Assembly (NCBI GenBank): GCA_947177515.1
Contig: CAMWUU010000196.1
Coordinates: forward strand, 1-6,829
Direction: 5' to 3'
DNA from: an uncultured Lachnospiraceae bacterium
GTDB taxonomy: Bacteria; Bacillota; Clostridia; Lachnospirales; Lachnospiraceae
DNA length: 6,829 bases
How positions within the stretch are numbered: position 1 is the stretch's first letter; the number at the start of each line of letters is the position of its first letter. A program made the translations under genes and the position numbers. Of this stretch, positions 6,282 to 6,829 are shown piece after piece. Below the pieces are notes generated by a model, which did no database searches, was not told the origin of the DNA, and saw nothing but the letters and a program-made list of their open reading frames with translations.

Positions 6282-6491
6282 ATGGATCATTTTAAATTGC
6301 ATTCCGAATATGCCCTGACCGGCAACTAGCCGGAGGGGATTTGAGGAGGGGAACCAGTTTCAGACCCTGCTTGGCGTTACGGGTTCGGGCATGATTTTCA
6401 CCATGGCGAATGTGATTGCAGCCCTGAACTGCCTGACTCTTTTCCAGAGAATTCGGTGGAGTATTTTGTGTCCTACTATTACTACAAAAAT
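6282..6491 (+). pseudogene. uvrB: uvrB 5' remnant (excinuclease ABC subunit B), internally deleted and broken
   Basis: Three blocks match the start of UvrB in order. Block 1 (6282-6335) reads MDHFKLHSEYALTGN, then TAG, then PE, against the family's 'SEYxPTGDQPxAI': Pro12 is Leu, Asp15 is Asn and Gln16 is a stop codon. Block 2 (6337-6441), in another frame, reads GFEEGNQFQTLLGVTGSG, then MIFTMANVIAALN. The Walker A GVTGSGKT has become GVTGSGMI, losing the ATP-binding lysine. Block 3 (6441-6491), back in the first frame, reads FPENSVEYFVSYYYYYK, matching 'FPeNaVEYFVSYYDYYQPEAY' with Asp to Tyr. About 8 residues are missing between blocks 1 and 2, about 20 between 2 and 3, and everything beyond residue ~100 of the ~660-residue protein. 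No functional UvrB can be made here. Promoter and ribosome site remain intact. Confidence 0.88.
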
Positions 6492-6651
6492 TGAATACAA
6501 GATATAGATGATTTTTAAAGTTCAAATCATACATACAGTATTTGAGAGGATTGTAAGAACTATATGAACAGGATGTGGCGGTTACCACGATTCGTCGAGA
6601 GGCGATTGATTTTATTGGCCATATCGTATATAATAAAGAAGGGGAGAGCCG
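6492..6651 (+). other. Accessory junction between the uvrB remnant and the nuclease/transposase gene
   Basis: After the last uvrB-like codon the sequence turns AT-rich, with no reading frame and no match I recognise up to about 6556. UvrB similarity stops abruptly, so a deletion or insertion junction probably lies near 6485-6495. No clear terminal inverted repeats or target-site duplication are visible inside the window. Confidence 0.4.
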
Positions 6652-6655
6652 ATGA
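6557..6655 (+). pseudogene. Unrecognised reading-frame fragment overlapping the nuclease/transposase start
   Basis: Directly after TAA (6554-6556) a 32-codon frame runs to TGA at 6653-6655, which overlaps the next gene's ATG as ATGA. It reads ELYEQDVAVTTIRREAIDF and then IGHIVYNKEGESR: a well-mixed, protein-like composition rather than random translation, but with no convincing start codon or ribosome site (the only candidate is GTG at 6575). It looks like the C-terminal tail of a gene that was once translationally coupled to the downstream gene. I do not recognise the family, and it does not resemble UvrB. Confidence 0.35.
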
Positions 6656-6829
6656 TAGAAACAAATTTAGCGCAGACCGTCAATGCAACGAACGACACTG
6701 GTACTGTATATGATACAAATGTAAAATATTTGCTTGCGGACAAGCAGATACTATCACGGATTTTGAAGTATACTGTTGATGAGTTTCGGGAGATGGATAT
6801 TGAAGATATCCTTGGCTGCATTGGTGATG
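6652..6829 (+). CDS. PD-(D/E)XK nuclease family transposase (Rpn-type), N-terminal part
   Basis: ATG at 6652 follows AAGGGGAG with good spacing, and the frame is open to the right edge (59 codons visible). The start MIETNLAQTVNATNDTGTVY is followed by DTNVKYLLADKQILSRILKY and an acidic EFREMDIEDILGCIGD. This is the characteristic N-terminus of the PD-(D/E)XK nuclease family transposases / Rpn-type recombination-promoting nucleases, common in many copies in Lachnospiraceae genomes. The catalytic D/ExK motif would lie beyond the window, so activity cannot be judged. In the family these are DNA endonucleases linked to RecA-independent recombination (Rpn proteins of E. coli); many copies are decayed. 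The ATGA overlap with an upstream frame fragment suggests former coupling. Assignment rests on N-terminal resemblance only. Confidence 0.72.
   Translation, partial: MIETNLAQTVNATNDTGTVYDTNVKYLLADKQILSRILKYTVDEFREMDIEDILGCIGD

Noticed and set aside
6200..6295. 31-residue ORF (ATG at 6200) in the uvrB leader
   Set aside because: It overlaps the uvrB start in another frame, has a poor ribosome site and no recognisable features; most likely chance.
6612..6821. Minus-strand ORF opposite the nuclease/transposase start
   Set aside because: Shadow of the plus-strand gene, which has a ribosome site and a recognisable family N-terminus.

Overview
The window looks like chromosomal DNA of a low-to-moderate-GC anaerobic Firmicute, most probably a Lachnospiraceae-type Clostridia (gut Blautia/Ruminococcus/Dorea-like). 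This is inferred from protein style: a family 1 solute-binding lipoprotein tail, a GGDEF protein with an ABC-substrate-binding sensor domain, and a PD-(D/E)XK 'transposase' with the N-terminus typical of that family. AGGAGG-type ribosome sites and sigma-A promoters also fit. The species cannot be fixed from the window.

Layout. (1) 2-943 (+): 3' part of a sugar-type ABC solute-binding protein. (2) 944-1167: a gap with an 11-bp direct repeat and a 13-codon mini-ORF that has an excellent ribosome site. Its frame continues past an in-frame TAG to a TGA that overlaps the next gene's ATG. (3) 1168-2409 (+): an M16 (insulinase/pitrilysin) zinc peptidase of the ~45 kDa single-unit type, with HxxEH intact. 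(4) 2463-4235 (+): a fused permease-ATPase ABC exporter, all nucleotide-binding motifs present. (5) 5926-4232 (-): a membrane diguanylate cyclase, convergent with the exporter; the two stop codons share one TTAA. (6) 5927-6281: intergenic DNA with two strong divergent sigma-A promoters and, in the cyclase leader, an unusual interlocking set of complementary segments. (7) 6282-6491 (+): a decayed, internally deleted 5' remnant of uvrB that still carries its promoter and ribosome site. (8) 6557-6829 (+): a short unrecognised reading-frame fragment overlapping, by ATGA, the start of a PD-(D/E)XK (Rpn-type) nuclease/transposase that runs off the right edge.

How the parts may work together. M16 peptidase plus a peptidase-less exporter, with a tiny ORF just upstream, is the usual maturation/export half of a small-peptide (RiPP, bacteriocin or pheromone) locus: the peptidase would trim and the exporter would secrete. 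No modifying enzyme is visible, so this is inference; any such gene would lie left of the window. The tiny ORF may be the precursor, a leader peptide, or the stump of a gene broken by a nonsense mutation. The cyclase is a separate transcription unit that would turn a periplasmic ligand signal into c-di-GMP. The uvrB ruin and the Rpn-family gene mark the right end as a decayed, rearranged accessory region.
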